64,000 nucleotides of DNA from Sphingomonas_D zeicaulis. Its GTDB lineage: Bacteria; Pseudomonadota; Alphaproteobacteria; Sphingomonadales; Sphingomonadaceae. The position numbers were made by a program, and so were the translations under genes. Below the pieces are notes generated by a model, which saw only the letters and a program-made list of their open reading frames with translations, did not search any database and was not told the origin of the DNA. Below, in pieces: positions 44,534-52,454 of the stretch (its first letter is position 1; each line of letters begins with the position of its first letter). The stretch covers positions 310,001-374,000 of the forward strand of contig NZ_JBNPXQ010000001.1 of NCBI RefSeq assembly GCF_050433225.1, read 5' to 3'.

Positions 44534-45466
44534 TCACTCCGAAACCGCGATATAAAAGTGCGGCTTCCCGTCCCAATCGTCGGGCTTCTGCGGTTCGTCC
44601 GCCACCAGGTTCGGCGTCGCGGCGCGCAGTTCCGCGAGCACCGGCTCTGAGACATAGTGGAACGAGATATCCAGCTTCTCCAGCCGGCCGAGCTTGCCCG
44701 ACCCGATCAGCGCACGGGCGCCATCGTCGCTCAGCGTGCCCATCGACAGGTCGAGCGTGTTGATCCGGTCGAGGATCGGCGCGGTCGCCAGCGCTTCGGC
44801 CAGCGCGTCGCTATATTCGCTGTTGCGTAGGCCGAGCGTTTCGAGCTGCGGGAACAGCTTGCCTTCCAGCAGGTCGGCGAAATCCGCGACCGAGGTGTCG
44901 GCGCCATAATCGTCGGAGCCAAGCCACAGCTCGAAATGGCGGATCGGCGCCTCGGCGGCCAGCGCCTCGCGTACCACCGTCGCGGGCAGGCCGCCGGTCT
45001 CTATGCCAAGAATCTCCAGCGTCGGATGGACGATCTTGCCCAGCGACAGCTTGTTGCCGCCGCGCACGCGGAACTCGGTAAGGTGCGGGAATGCGGCCCA
45101 GATCCCGGCATAGCTGGCCTGCTCGATCCACGAGATCTCATTCTCTTCGGAAATGATGTCACCGAAGAAGAGCGCGGAGAGGTTCGGCAGCTTGTCGCGA
45201 TTGGCGATCAGGGTCTCGATCGTGCGCGCGGGGTTGACCTCATAGGTCTCGCCATTTTCCGCCCACAGCCCGAAGATCAGGGCCTGCGTCGCCTCGACGC
45301 CCGGTTCCTTGATCAGCAGTTCGAGCAGGTCGGTCAGGCTGTGCTCGCCATCATAGACGCAGCGCAGGCGGGGGGCGGTGGCGGCGAAATCCTTGATGTC
45401 GCCGGGCTCGTTGAAATCCGCCACCGGCTTGCCGGCAAATTGCGTCAAGTTGCTGTGAACCGTCAT
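44534..45466 (-). CDS. STM4015-family leucine-rich-repeat-like protein
   Basis: Encodes 310 aa. It opens MTVHSNLTQFAGKPVADFNE, then has irregular leucine-rich repeats of the type LPNLSALFFGDI, HLTEFRVRGGNKLSLG, FPQLETLGLRNSEYSDAL and INTLDLSMGTLSDDGARALI, a solenoid suited to protein binding. The tail ends FYIAVSE. It contains a single Cys (near residue 36). The ATG at 45466 has GGAGCGGAG upstream; the frame starts earlier with TTG. As the only non-enzyme of the cluster it may be the target or specificity partner; that is inference. Confidence 0.87.
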   Translation of the reverse strand: MTVHSNLTQFAGKPVADFNEPGDIKDFAATAPRLRCVYDGEHSLTDLLELLIKEPGVEATQALIFGLWAENGETYEVNPARTIETLIANRDKLPNLSALFFGDIISEENEISWIEQASYAGIWAAFPHLTEFRVRGGNKLSLGKIVHPTLEILGIETGGLPATVVREALAAEAPIRHFELWLGSDDYGADTSVADFADLLEGKLFPQLETLGLRNSEYSDALAEALATAPILDRINTLDLSMGTLSDDGARALIGSGKLGRLEKLDISFHYVSEPVLAELRAATPNLVADEPQKPDDWDGKPHFYIAVSE

Positions 45467-45666
45467 GAATCTCCGCTCCACCAATGTTGTCGGGCGGCAG
45501 GTGGACGGTGTGCGCGGGCGCTGTCAACGACGGTACGATGACATGCGCCGGATCGGGCATGGAGCGAGATGGCGATGCGCGATAGTCGGATGAGATGGAG
45601 GCGACCTGGCCAATGGTGCCGTGCCGATGCGATAGGGGCCGCGCGGCACCAAGGACGAGAGGAGCG

Positions 45667-45887
45667 ATGCGCGGAGGCAAGGGACTGACGCGAGCGGTGC
45701 TGGCGATCTACATTGCCTGCTTCTCGATCGGTGCGTTCAACCATGCGCGTGATTTCGCTGCGTTCGGATGGCGGCGCTATCAGGGTGTGGCGCTGCCGAT
45801 CGAAGCTTTCTGGTCCGCGCTGATCCTCCTCAGGCACTTTTCCTGGGGTTCGTCCTCGGATCGGTCGGGGCTCTTTGGCGACGGTGA
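45667..45887 (+). pseudogene. Small membrane protein gene, probably frameshifted
   Basis: From ATG 45667 the frame encodes a basic start and one membrane segment (AVLAIYIACFSIGAFNHARD), then FWSALILL at 45811-45831, after which the same frame turns polar and low-complexity to 45975. In another frame, directly continuing from 45822, there is a hydrophobic DPPQALFLGFVLGSVGALWR segment ending at a TGA at 45885-45887. Together these give a plausible two-helix small membrane protein, so a one-base shift near 45822-45834 is suspected. A low-confidence call made from hydropathy only. Confidence 0.4.
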
Positions 45888-45966
45888 AGGCCAGGCATCC
45901 GGCTCCGGCATCCGCCCCCTTGCCCGCACCACATATCCGCCGCTAATCCCCACGCCATTCGCAAGG

Positions 45967-46012
45967 ACCCGGTGAGAATCCGGGTGGCTCTTCCGGCCGC
46001 CGATCCGCCGGA
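45967..46012 (+). promoter_or_regulatory. Structured 5' leader of the SulP gene
   Basis: Two adjacent hairpins: ACCCGG (45967-45972) / CCGGGT (45980-45985) with loop TGAGAAT, and TCCGGC (45992-45997) / GCCGGA (46007-46012). They lie about 100 bp upstream of the SulP start. The GGTGAGAATCC string resembles part of a cobalamin aptamer, but I do not find a B12 box, so the class is left open. Confidence 0.4.
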
Positions 46013-46110
46013 CAACGCATGGCGCCGCACCGGCGTCGCAGGCTCACCCGAAAACAGCGATCTGATCATGCAGGCGCGCGTGCGTCTGCCGGGTGGGCGA
46101 AGTGGTGGAC

Positions 46111-47607
46111 ATGGCAAACAGTTTCAATCGACAGGCGAACACATGGTTCGCGGGCGCCGCGGGCATAAGGCGTGACGTTCTGGCGGGCGTGGTCGTCGCG
46201 CTCGCGCTCATTCCCGAGGCGATCGGCTTTTCGATCATCGCCGGCGTCGATCCGCGCGTCGGGCTCTATGCATCGGTGGCGATCGCGGTGACGATCGCGT
46301 TTCTGGGCGGGCGGCCGGGGATGATTTCCGCCGCCACAGCCGCGGTCGCGGTGCTGGTGGGGCCGCTGGTGCGCGAACATGGCGTCGACTATCTGTTCGC
46401 CGCGACGATCGTGATGGGGCTGATCCAGATCGTCGCGGGGCTGCTGCGGCTGGACCTGCTGATGCAGTTCGTCTCGCGATCGGTGATCACCGGCTTCGTC
46501 AATGCGCTGGCGATCCTGATCTTCATGGCGCAATTGCCGCAACTGATCGGCGTCGGCTGGCAGACCTATGCGATGGTCGCCGCCGGCCTTGCGATCATCT
46601 ATCTCTTCCCGCGGCTGACCAGGGCGGTGCCGTCCCCGCTGGTCGCGATCCTCGTGCTGAGCGCCGTCGGCATCGGCTTCGCGCTGCCGGTCAACACGGT
46701 GGGGGATATGGGAGCGCTGCCGCAGGGGCTGCCCAGCCTCGCGCTGCCGCAGGTGCCGCTGACTTGGGAGACATTGCGCATCATCGCCCCCTATGCGGTG
46801 ACGATGGCGGCCGTCGGCCTGCTCGAATCGCTGCTGACCGCGCAGATCGTCGACGACATGACCGATACGGACAGCGACAAGAAGCGCGAATGCATGGGGC
46901 AGGGCGGCGCCAACATCGTTTCCGCCTTGTTCGGCGGCATGGGCGGCTGCGCGATGATCGGCCAGTCGGTGATCAACGTCACCTCCGGCGGGCGCGGGCG
47001 GCTGTCGACTTTGGTCGCGGGCGCTTTCCTGCTGTTCCTGCTCGCGGTGCTCGGGCCGTGGGTGGGGCGCATCCCGATGCCGGCGCTGGTCGCGGTGATG
47101 ATCATGGTCTCGATCGGCACCTTCAGCTGGAACTCGATCGCCAATCTCCGCCGCCACCCGCCGACCTCGTCGATCGTGATGCTGGTGACGGTGGCGGTGG
47201 TCGTGGTGACGCATGATCTGGCGCGTGGTGTGCTGGCGGGCGTGCTGCTCTCCGGCATCTTCTTCGCCGGCAAGGTGCAGCGCATGTTCGCGGTGGAGCG
47301 CAGCCTGGATGCGGACGGCGCCACCGCGCGCTATCGCGTGACCGGCCAGATCTTCTTCGCCTCGGTCGACCGCTTCACCCGCGCCTTCCACGCGGAAGAC
47401 AGCGCGCGCACGGTGGTCATCGATGTTTCCGCCGCCCATTTCTGGGACATTTCGGGCGTCGCCGCGCTCGACCGCATCGTCGCCCGCTTGCGCCGCGACG
47501 GCCGCGCGGTCGAGGTGATCGGCTATAACCGCGCAAGCGCCGACATCGTCGACCGCTTCGCGCTGCACGACAAGACCGGGGTGGAGACGGGGGCGGTGCC
47601 GCACTGA
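46111..47607 (+). CDS. SulP-family inorganic anion transporter with STAS domain
   Basis: Encodes 498 aa. The SulP signature is seen in VVVALALIPEAIGFSIIAGV and VGLYASVAIAVTIAFLGGRP, followed by multiple membrane helices (about 11-14) and SLLTAQIVDDMTD (a conserved loop). The C-terminal about 100 residues are a STAS domain (TVVIDVSAAHFWDISGVAAL). Expected cargo is sulfate, bicarbonate or a related anion. The ATG at 46111 is preferred to a GTG at 46093. A structured leader precedes it. Confidence 0.92.
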   Translation: MANSFNRQANTWFAGAAGIRRDVLAGVVVALALIPEAIGFSIIAGVDPRVGLYASVAIAVTIAFLGGRPGMISAATAAVAVLVGPLVREHGVDYLFAATIVMGLIQIVAGLLRLDLLMQFVSRSVITGFVNALAILIFMAQLPQLIGVGWQTYAMVAAGLAIIYLFPRLTRAVPSPLVAILVLSAVGIGFALPVNTVGDMGALPQGLPSLALPQVPLTWETLRIIAPYAVTMAAVGLLESLLTAQIVDDMTDTDSDKKRECMGQGGANIVSALFGGMGGCAMIGQSVINVTSGGRGRLSTLVAGAFLLFLLAVLGPWVGRIPMPALVAVMIMVSIGTFSWNSIANLRRHPPTSSIVMLVTVAVVVVTHDLARGVLAGVLLSGIFFAGKVQRMFAVERSLDADGATARYRVTGQIFFASVDRFTRAFHAEDSARTVVIDVSAAHFWDISGVAALDRIVARLRRDGRAVEVIGYNRASADIVDRFALHDKTGVETGAVPH

Positions 47608-47622
47608 GGGGCGGCGGGCATT

Positions 47623-48198
47623 TCAAATGCGCTGCGCTTCCCTCGCAATCGCCTCCCGCTCCCGCGCGGACCACGCCAACCACTCGGACAGGGTGGCGTA
47701 AAACGCGTCCGCATCCATCCATGCCTCCCGAATGGACTCGTGCCGTTCGTGCGGCGTTTCCGCGTTGACGAAGGCGATGATCCGAACGCGGTTGCCGACA
47801 TCGAACTGGAGAATATGACTGCCATCATCGAACGCCTCGTCGCCGTCCGGAGCCCAGGTCGACCCACTCGCGTATAAAGCGTCAACAAAGGTTCGCTGGG
47901 TCTGCCCGAAATAGTCGGTTCGTGGCGTATCGCGATAGATCGCATCGAGAAAGGCATCCACGATGTCGGCGGCGGCGATATCGGTCAACATCGGCATAAG
48001 GTGGGCGCCGCGTCGTTGCCGCCGGTTTTTCACGGCATTGAACGAGCAACCGAGCATCGACGCATCCGGCGCCCTGACACCGAAGCTTCGCCCGCCGAGG
48101 TGGATGATGAAAAAGCCCAAAGCCATTTGAGCGCTGCTCGCCGGCACCGCGCTGATTTCGCTCTCGATGGCGAAGAGGTTGCAATCTCCCACGATCAT
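47623..48198 (-). CDS. Imm42-like immunity protein
   Basis: Encodes 191 aa (a few residues more if an earlier ATG at 48213 is used). The opening MIVGDCNLFAIESEI and a mid-protein GFFIIHLGGRSFG match the Imm42 immunity-protein layout, small soluble proteins that neutralise polymorphic toxins. No adjacent toxin gene with an obvious nuclease or RHS/CdiA frame is seen, so it appears to be an orphan. The C-terminal half (DAFYATLSEWLAWSARERE) is less diagnostic. Moderately confident in the family, not in the function. Confidence 0.55.
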   Translation of the reverse strand: MIVGDCNLFAIESEISAVPASSAQMALGFFIIHLGGRSFGVRAPDASMLGCSFNAVKNRRQRRGAHLMPMLTDIAAADIVDAFLDAIYRDTPRTDYFGQTQRTFVDALYASGSTWAPDGDEAFDDGSHILQFDVGNRVRIIAFVNAETPHERHESIREAWMDADAFYATLSEWLAWSAREREAIAREAQRI

Positions 48199-48340
48199 CC
48201 GATGCATCCCCATCGTTTTCTCGGTGATCTACGCTGCGCGCGATGCCTTGATATGATCATCGGCACGTCGGCAACAGCCTTGAACTTCGTCACGGATTTT
48301 GATGGGCTGATCGCATGGTCGACGGGGGTAGGGATGCGGC

Positions 48341-48739
48341 ATGTTCCTGATCGATGTGCTTCTCCAGATGCTGGCCTCGGACTTGGTCAGCGCCGTTTTC
48401 GATCGCAGGCGCGCGGCGCGCCCGGCAAAGCGCGACGCGGAGGGATGGTTCATCATCCGCTATGGATTTTTCCGCATGATCCGCTGGCAGGGAGACCTGA
48501 TCGAATTTGGTCGGCGCGGTGGGGCAAAGCAAGTGCAGCCTATGGCGGGCACCGTTTCCGTACGCCGGTCGATCGACATCGAGGTCAGCTTCTCCGAAGG
48601 ACGCTCGCTACGATTGCCCGCGAGCGCGCAGGGCGCCGATCAATTCTTTGCGACCTTGTCCGCCGTAGTCGCGGAAAAGCGCAGCCGGCGACCTTTCTCG
48701 CGGAAAAGTGGGCAAAAAAATGTGCGACGGTTGATGTAA
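48341..48739 (+). CDS. Hypothetical protein
   Basis: Encodes 132 aa. It begins with an amphipathic or membrane-proximal helix (MFLIDVLLQMLASDLVSAVF), then a basic stretch and a beta-rich segment (GWFIIRYGFFRMIRWQGDLI ... VSVRRSIDIEVSFSEGRSLR). Soluble and unassigned. It lies between the Imm42-like gene and the VOC gene and has no recognised domain. Confidence 0.5.
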   Translation: MFLIDVLLQMLASDLVSAVFDRRRAARPAKRDAEGWFIIRYGFFRMIRWQGDLIEFGRRGGAKQVQPMAGTVSVRRSIDIEVSFSEGRSLRLPASAQGADQFFATLSAVVAEKRSRRPFSRKSGQKNVRRLM

Positions 48740-48813
48740 TCGCCGCCGCCAACGCCGCTTGACCCCGCACCCCCGCCGCGCGACGCTTGCACATCGATCA
48801 ACGGAGGTCGGCC

Positions 48814-49272
48814 ATAGCTCTGCGCTTCGTCACGGCATTCGCGGTGCTTGCGGTTCCGTTCTGTCCAGCCTTCGCCGAACCGCCGCCGGCCGCAGTGGTG
48901 GTGCTGGATCATGTCGCCATCCATGTCCGAGATCTGGATGCCAGCGCGGGCTTCTATCAACAATTGTTCGGCTTCGGCGAGATAAAGGCGCCAGTACCGC
49001 GGGCGCGCTGGCTCACCATGGGCGATGGGCTTACATTGCACATCGTCGCAGGCCGTACCGCGCCGCTGAACACCAGCAAATGGGATCATTTCGCGGTGTC
49101 CTGCGCTGACATGGCGGCCATGATCGCGCGGCTCGATGCGATGAATATCGCGTGGAGCGATATCCAGGGACAGCCCGCGCCGCAGACGCGCGGCGATGGC
49201 GTGCAGCAGATCTTCGTGCGCGATCCCGATGGCTACTGGATCGAGATCAACGATGCGCTGAAATCGCGCTGA
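48814..49272 (+). CDS. VOC-family (glyoxalase-like) exported protein with ATA start
   Basis: Encodes about 152 aa. A signal peptide (ALRFVTAFAVLAVPFCPAFA) precedes a VOC domain: VVLDHVAIHVRDLDASAGFY, WLTMGDGLTLHIV, WDHFAVSC and QIFVRDPDGYWIEIND, which include the metal-site His and Glu. VOC proteins catalyse metal-dependent isomerase or dioxygenase chemistry. The Shine-Dalgarno GGAGG (48803-48807) is exactly spaced for a codon at 48814 that reads ATA, not ATG. A TTG at 48787 is an in-frame alternative but precedes the ribosome site. Confidence 0.75.
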   Translation: MALRFVTAFAVLAVPFCPAFAEPPPAAVVVLDHVAIHVRDLDASAGFYQQLFGFGEIKAPVPRARWLTMGDGLTLHIVAGRTAPLNTSKWDHFAVSCADMAAMIARLDAMNIAWSDIQGQPAPQTRGDGVQQIFVRDPDGYWIEINDALKSR

Positions 49273-49280
49273 AGCATGTC

Positions 49281-49305
49281 CTCCCCGACGCTGCGCGCCG
49301 GGGAG
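49281..49305. repeat. GC hairpin CTCCCCG/CGGGGAG between convergent genes
   Basis: CTCCCCG at 49281-49287, loop ACGCTGCGCGC, CGGGGAG at 49299-49305, between the VOC stop and the convergent TBDR stop. Nearly identical in stem and loop to the copy at 57365-57399. Confidence 0.7.
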
Positions 49306-49321
49306 AACAATTGCCGTCGCC

Positions 49322-52195
49322 TTACAACCCGTAGGACAGCCGGATATATCCGAAGCGACCCGGAATATCGTAGGTCGTCGGATCATAATTGTTCAGGCTG
49401 CACGAGAAGCAGGCCGGCGGATCCTTGTCGAACACATTGTTGATGCCGGCGGTCAGCGCCATCTTAGAGTCGAGCCAGCTCGGGCGGAACTGGAGCTGGA
49501 CATCGCCGTAGAAGCGGCTGTTCAGCTTGTTGTCGGCCGAGATTTCCTCGACATCGTCGATATAGCGGCCGGTGAAGGCAGCCGTGACCGGCCCGACGGT
49601 CCAGTCGATGGTGGCGAGGCCCTTGAAGCGCGGATAGGCCTGGTCGGGTGAGCCGCGTTCGGTGCCGCGATATTCGGTCACCGTCGTACCGTCCGTCGCC
49701 GGCACCGTCTCGCGATAGTTGAGCAGATAATTGCCCGATACATAGAGGCCGAACTGGCCGGCACCGGTGTCTGTCGTGCGCATCGTCAAGGTGAAGTCGA
49801 TGCCCTTGGTGCGGATGCCGCCGGTGTTGAGCAACTGGCCGTTGATGCCCGAGATGAAGCCGGCGGGGGTGCGGGTGACCGCAGCGCAGCTCAGCGCGTC
49901 CCCTGTCGTCGCGCAGCGGCTCAGCAGCACCTGCGCAGGGATCGAGCTGATCGCATCCTTCACCTTCACGTCGAAATAATTGACCTCGAGGCTGAGCGCG
50001 CTGAAAATGCCACCCTGCACCCAGCGTGGGCTGTAGACACCGCCGAACAGCAGGGTTCGCGCGGTTTCCGGCTCAAGCTCGGTATTGCCGCCGGTGAACA
50101 CCGGCAACTGCCCGCCCTGCGGCTCGACATAGCTGCCGTTCGACGGAACGCCATTGGCGATGCAGTTCTGCCGCACCGTCGCATTGCTCTGGAACAGGCC
50201 GCCCGCGGCACTGGTGCAGGGATCGTCGATCGAGGCGTCGAAGCGCGAGCGCGCGCCGAACAATTCGCCGATCGAAGGCGCGCGGAGGCTTTCCGCATAT
50301 TGGCCGCGCAGCAGCAGGTCGCTCACCGGCTTCCACAACGCGCCGCCGCTGAAGGTGGTGTTGCTGCCGAAGGTGGAATAGTTCGAGTGGCGCGCCGCAC
50401 CGTTCAATTCGAATGAGTAGATCGCCGGAATATCCCGGAGCAACGGCAGGCGGACTTCGCCATAGACCTCGTCCACGTTGAACTTGCCCGCCGCGGCCTG
50501 CGCCGGGATGTCGGAGCTGAAGCCGGCCTGGGTGATCGGGTCGGGGGTGAAGCTGCCGAACTGATAGCGATGCTCATAACCCAGCGCGATGCCCACGGGG
50601 CCGCCCGGCAGATCGAACAATTCGCCCGACAGGTTGGCGGTATAGTCATGCAGTTCCTGGCGGCTGCTGTTCTTCTCGTCGAAACCGACAAAGGCCAGCA
50701 TTTCCGGCGTCACCGAGCCGAGGCCGCCGAAGATGTTGAACGGCACGCACGCGCCGGTGCAGTCGGCGATCGGGCCCAGCGCCTGCTGCAGCCGCTGCGA
50801 GTTGACGTTGCCGGTGAACACCTGCTTGGCATCGTTGAAGCCGAACACCGCGCTCGCATCCCAATACCAGGTGCGGCCCAGCATCTCGAACTTGCCGTCG
50901 AGCGTGCCAGTGAGCGATACGGTGTCGACCTTCTGGCTGTAGGTGCGCTGCCCCGCCTCGACCAGCCGGCGATAGATGCCCGAGAGATTGCCGTTCTCGC
51001 GGGACAAGGTGACGCCGAACGGATTGAACGGGTTGGTCGCGTCGATCGAGATGAAGTCGAGCAGGTTGCCGTTGCCGACATCAGGCCCGACGCCCAGTGG
51101 CAGGAAAGCCGCCTGGTTCTGCGAATTGCGGCGGTTGTAGACCGCCTTCACGCTGAGGTTGAACGCGTCCGAGAATTCGGCGCGACTGTTGATGAAGCCG
51201 CCGTAGCGCTCGACGGGGGTGAGGAAATAGTTGAACGGCGCGAAGTTGAAGCGGTCCGCCGCGGTGAACGGCTTGAAATTGCCGCCGACCAGTGTCGGAT
51301 CGTAAGTGGGCCTGCCAGCGACCGGCGCCTTCAACGTCAGGCTGCGGCCCAGCACGTCGAACCGGCCAAGCGGCGTGAAGCTGGAACAGCCGCCGACCGG
51401 ATCGGTGCAGCTCGTCTGGCCGGGATTGGGAAATTGAGAAATGCTGCGGTCGGATGCGCGCACCGCCTGCTGCTTGGTGTAATAGGCGCCGGCGACCATC
51501 CGCACCGCTTCGCCGCGCACGCCGTAGCTCAGCTGATAATCCTGCGTCTCGCCGTCACCATCGCCCAGATACTGGCCATATTGCGCGCTGGCCTTCAGCC
51601 CATCCTGGTTGGATTTGGTGATGATGTTGACGACGCCCGCGATCGCATCCGTACCATATTGCGGCGATGCGCCGGACTGGAGCACTTCGATGCGCTCGAT
51701 CATGTTGGTCGGGATCGAATTGAGGTCGACGCTGGCGGGAATGCCGCTCGCCGAGGCGCCGTTCACCCAGCGCAGGCCATCGACCAGCACGAGGGTGCGC
51801 TTGGGGCCGAGATAGCGCAGGTCGAGCACCGCGGAACCCGCGCCGACGCCGCCGCCATCGGGCGGGTTGCCGAAATTGCCCGAATTGTTGAACTTGGAAT
51901 TGAGACCGCCGGAACTAGCCGGCAGGCGCTGCAGCACGTCCGCGATTGAGGCGAGGCCGGTGCGCGCGATGCTCTCGCTGTCGACGCTCACAACGGGGGA
52001 GGGCTGGTCGAGCGGGCTGCGGCGAATGCGCGATCCGGTGACGATGATGTCGTCGGCGTCGCTCACGCCGGCGTCCGCCGCGGCTGCTTCGCCCGCCTCA
52101 GCACTGGTGCCGACCGTCTGTGCTGCGGCCGGGCTGATCCCTATCGTGATCGCAAGTGCAGTGGCTGCTACGCTACACGCCAAACTCGCTTTCAT
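49322..52195 (-). CDS. TonB-dependent receptor (large, sphingomonad type)
   Basis: Encodes 957 aa. Signal peptide AATALAITIGISPAAAQ; then DIIVTGSRIRRSPLDQPSPV as the TonB-box/plug region, LRYLGPKRTLVLVDGLRWVN and EVLQSGASPQYGTDAIAGVV in the plug, and a long barrel. It ends GYIRLSYGL, a usual barrel terminus. Receptors of this layout, with GSRI-R and paired Ser-rich plugs, are abundant in sphingomonads. The start has AAAAAGGGAGCG upstream. Ligand unknown. Confidence 0.92.
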   Translation of the reverse strand: MKASLACSVAATALAITIGISPAAAQTVGTSAEAGEAAAADAGVSDADDIIVTGSRIRRSPLDQPSPVVSVDSESIARTGLASIADVLQRLPASSGGLNSKFNNSGNFGNPPDGGGVGAGSAVLDLRYLGPKRTLVLVDGLRWVNGASASGIPASVDLNSIPTNMIERIEVLQSGASPQYGTDAIAGVVNIITKSNQDGLKASAQYGQYLGDGDGETQDYQLSYGVRGEAVRMVAGAYYTKQQAVRASDRSISQFPNPGQTSCTDPVGGCSSFTPLGRFDVLGRSLTLKAPVAGRPTYDPTLVGGNFKPFTAADRFNFAPFNYFLTPVERYGGFINSRAEFSDAFNLSVKAVYNRRNSQNQAAFLPLGVGPDVGNGNLLDFISIDATNPFNPFGVTLSRENGNLSGIYRRLVEAGQRTYSQKVDTVSLTGTLDGKFEMLGRTWYWDASAVFGFNDAKQVFTGNVNSQRLQQALGPIADCTGACVPFNIFGGLGSVTPEMLAFVGFDEKNSSRQELHDYTANLSGELFDLPGGPVGIALGYEHRYQFGSFTPDPITQAGFSSDIPAQAAAGKFNVDEVYGEVRLPLLRDIPAIYSFELNGAARHSNYSTFGSNTTFSGGALWKPVSDLLLRGQYAESLRAPSIGELFGARSRFDASIDDPCTSAAGGLFQSNATVRQNCIANGVPSNGSYVEPQGGQLPVFTGGNTELEPETARTLLFGGVYSPRWVQGGIFSALSLEVNYFDVKVKDAISSIPAQVLLSRCATTGDALSCAAVTRTPAGFISGINGQLLNTGGIRTKGIDFTLTMRTTDTGAGQFGLYVSGNYLLNYRETVPATDGTTVTEYRGTERGSPDQAYPRFKGLATIDWTVGPVTAAFTGRYIDDVEEISADNKLNSRFYGDVQLQFRPSWLDSKMALTAGINNVFDKDPPACFSCSLNNYDPTTYDIPGRFGYIRLSYGL

Positions 52196-52454
52196 CGTTG
52201 CGCTCCCTTTTTAGCTATGTCTGATGTCGATTTATCAGACGTTCAGGAGAACAGCGGGGCATTCATTACGCAAGCGGCTTCATGACGGGCGTGCAATAGT
52301 TTGTCACAACTGTGGCGCTTCTGCCACGACGGAGGATTAATCGGGTGAATTTGGTTATGATTGGGCAGGAGCGGAATCGCTATCTCCCCGAACCGCCTGA
52401 GCGGCCATATAATTTCCCCGATCAAGGCGGTGCCACAGGGGAGACGCTGGTCGC

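Noticed and set aside
45955..46020. Cobalamin-riboswitch-like string GGTGAGAATCC
   Set aside because: No B12 box or other conserved parts of the aptamer could be placed around it, and the downstream gene is an anion transporter.
46066..47604. 512-codon minus-strand open frame antisense to SulP
   Set aside because: Very His/Arg/Asp-rich; the plus-strand frame has the SulP and STAS motifs.
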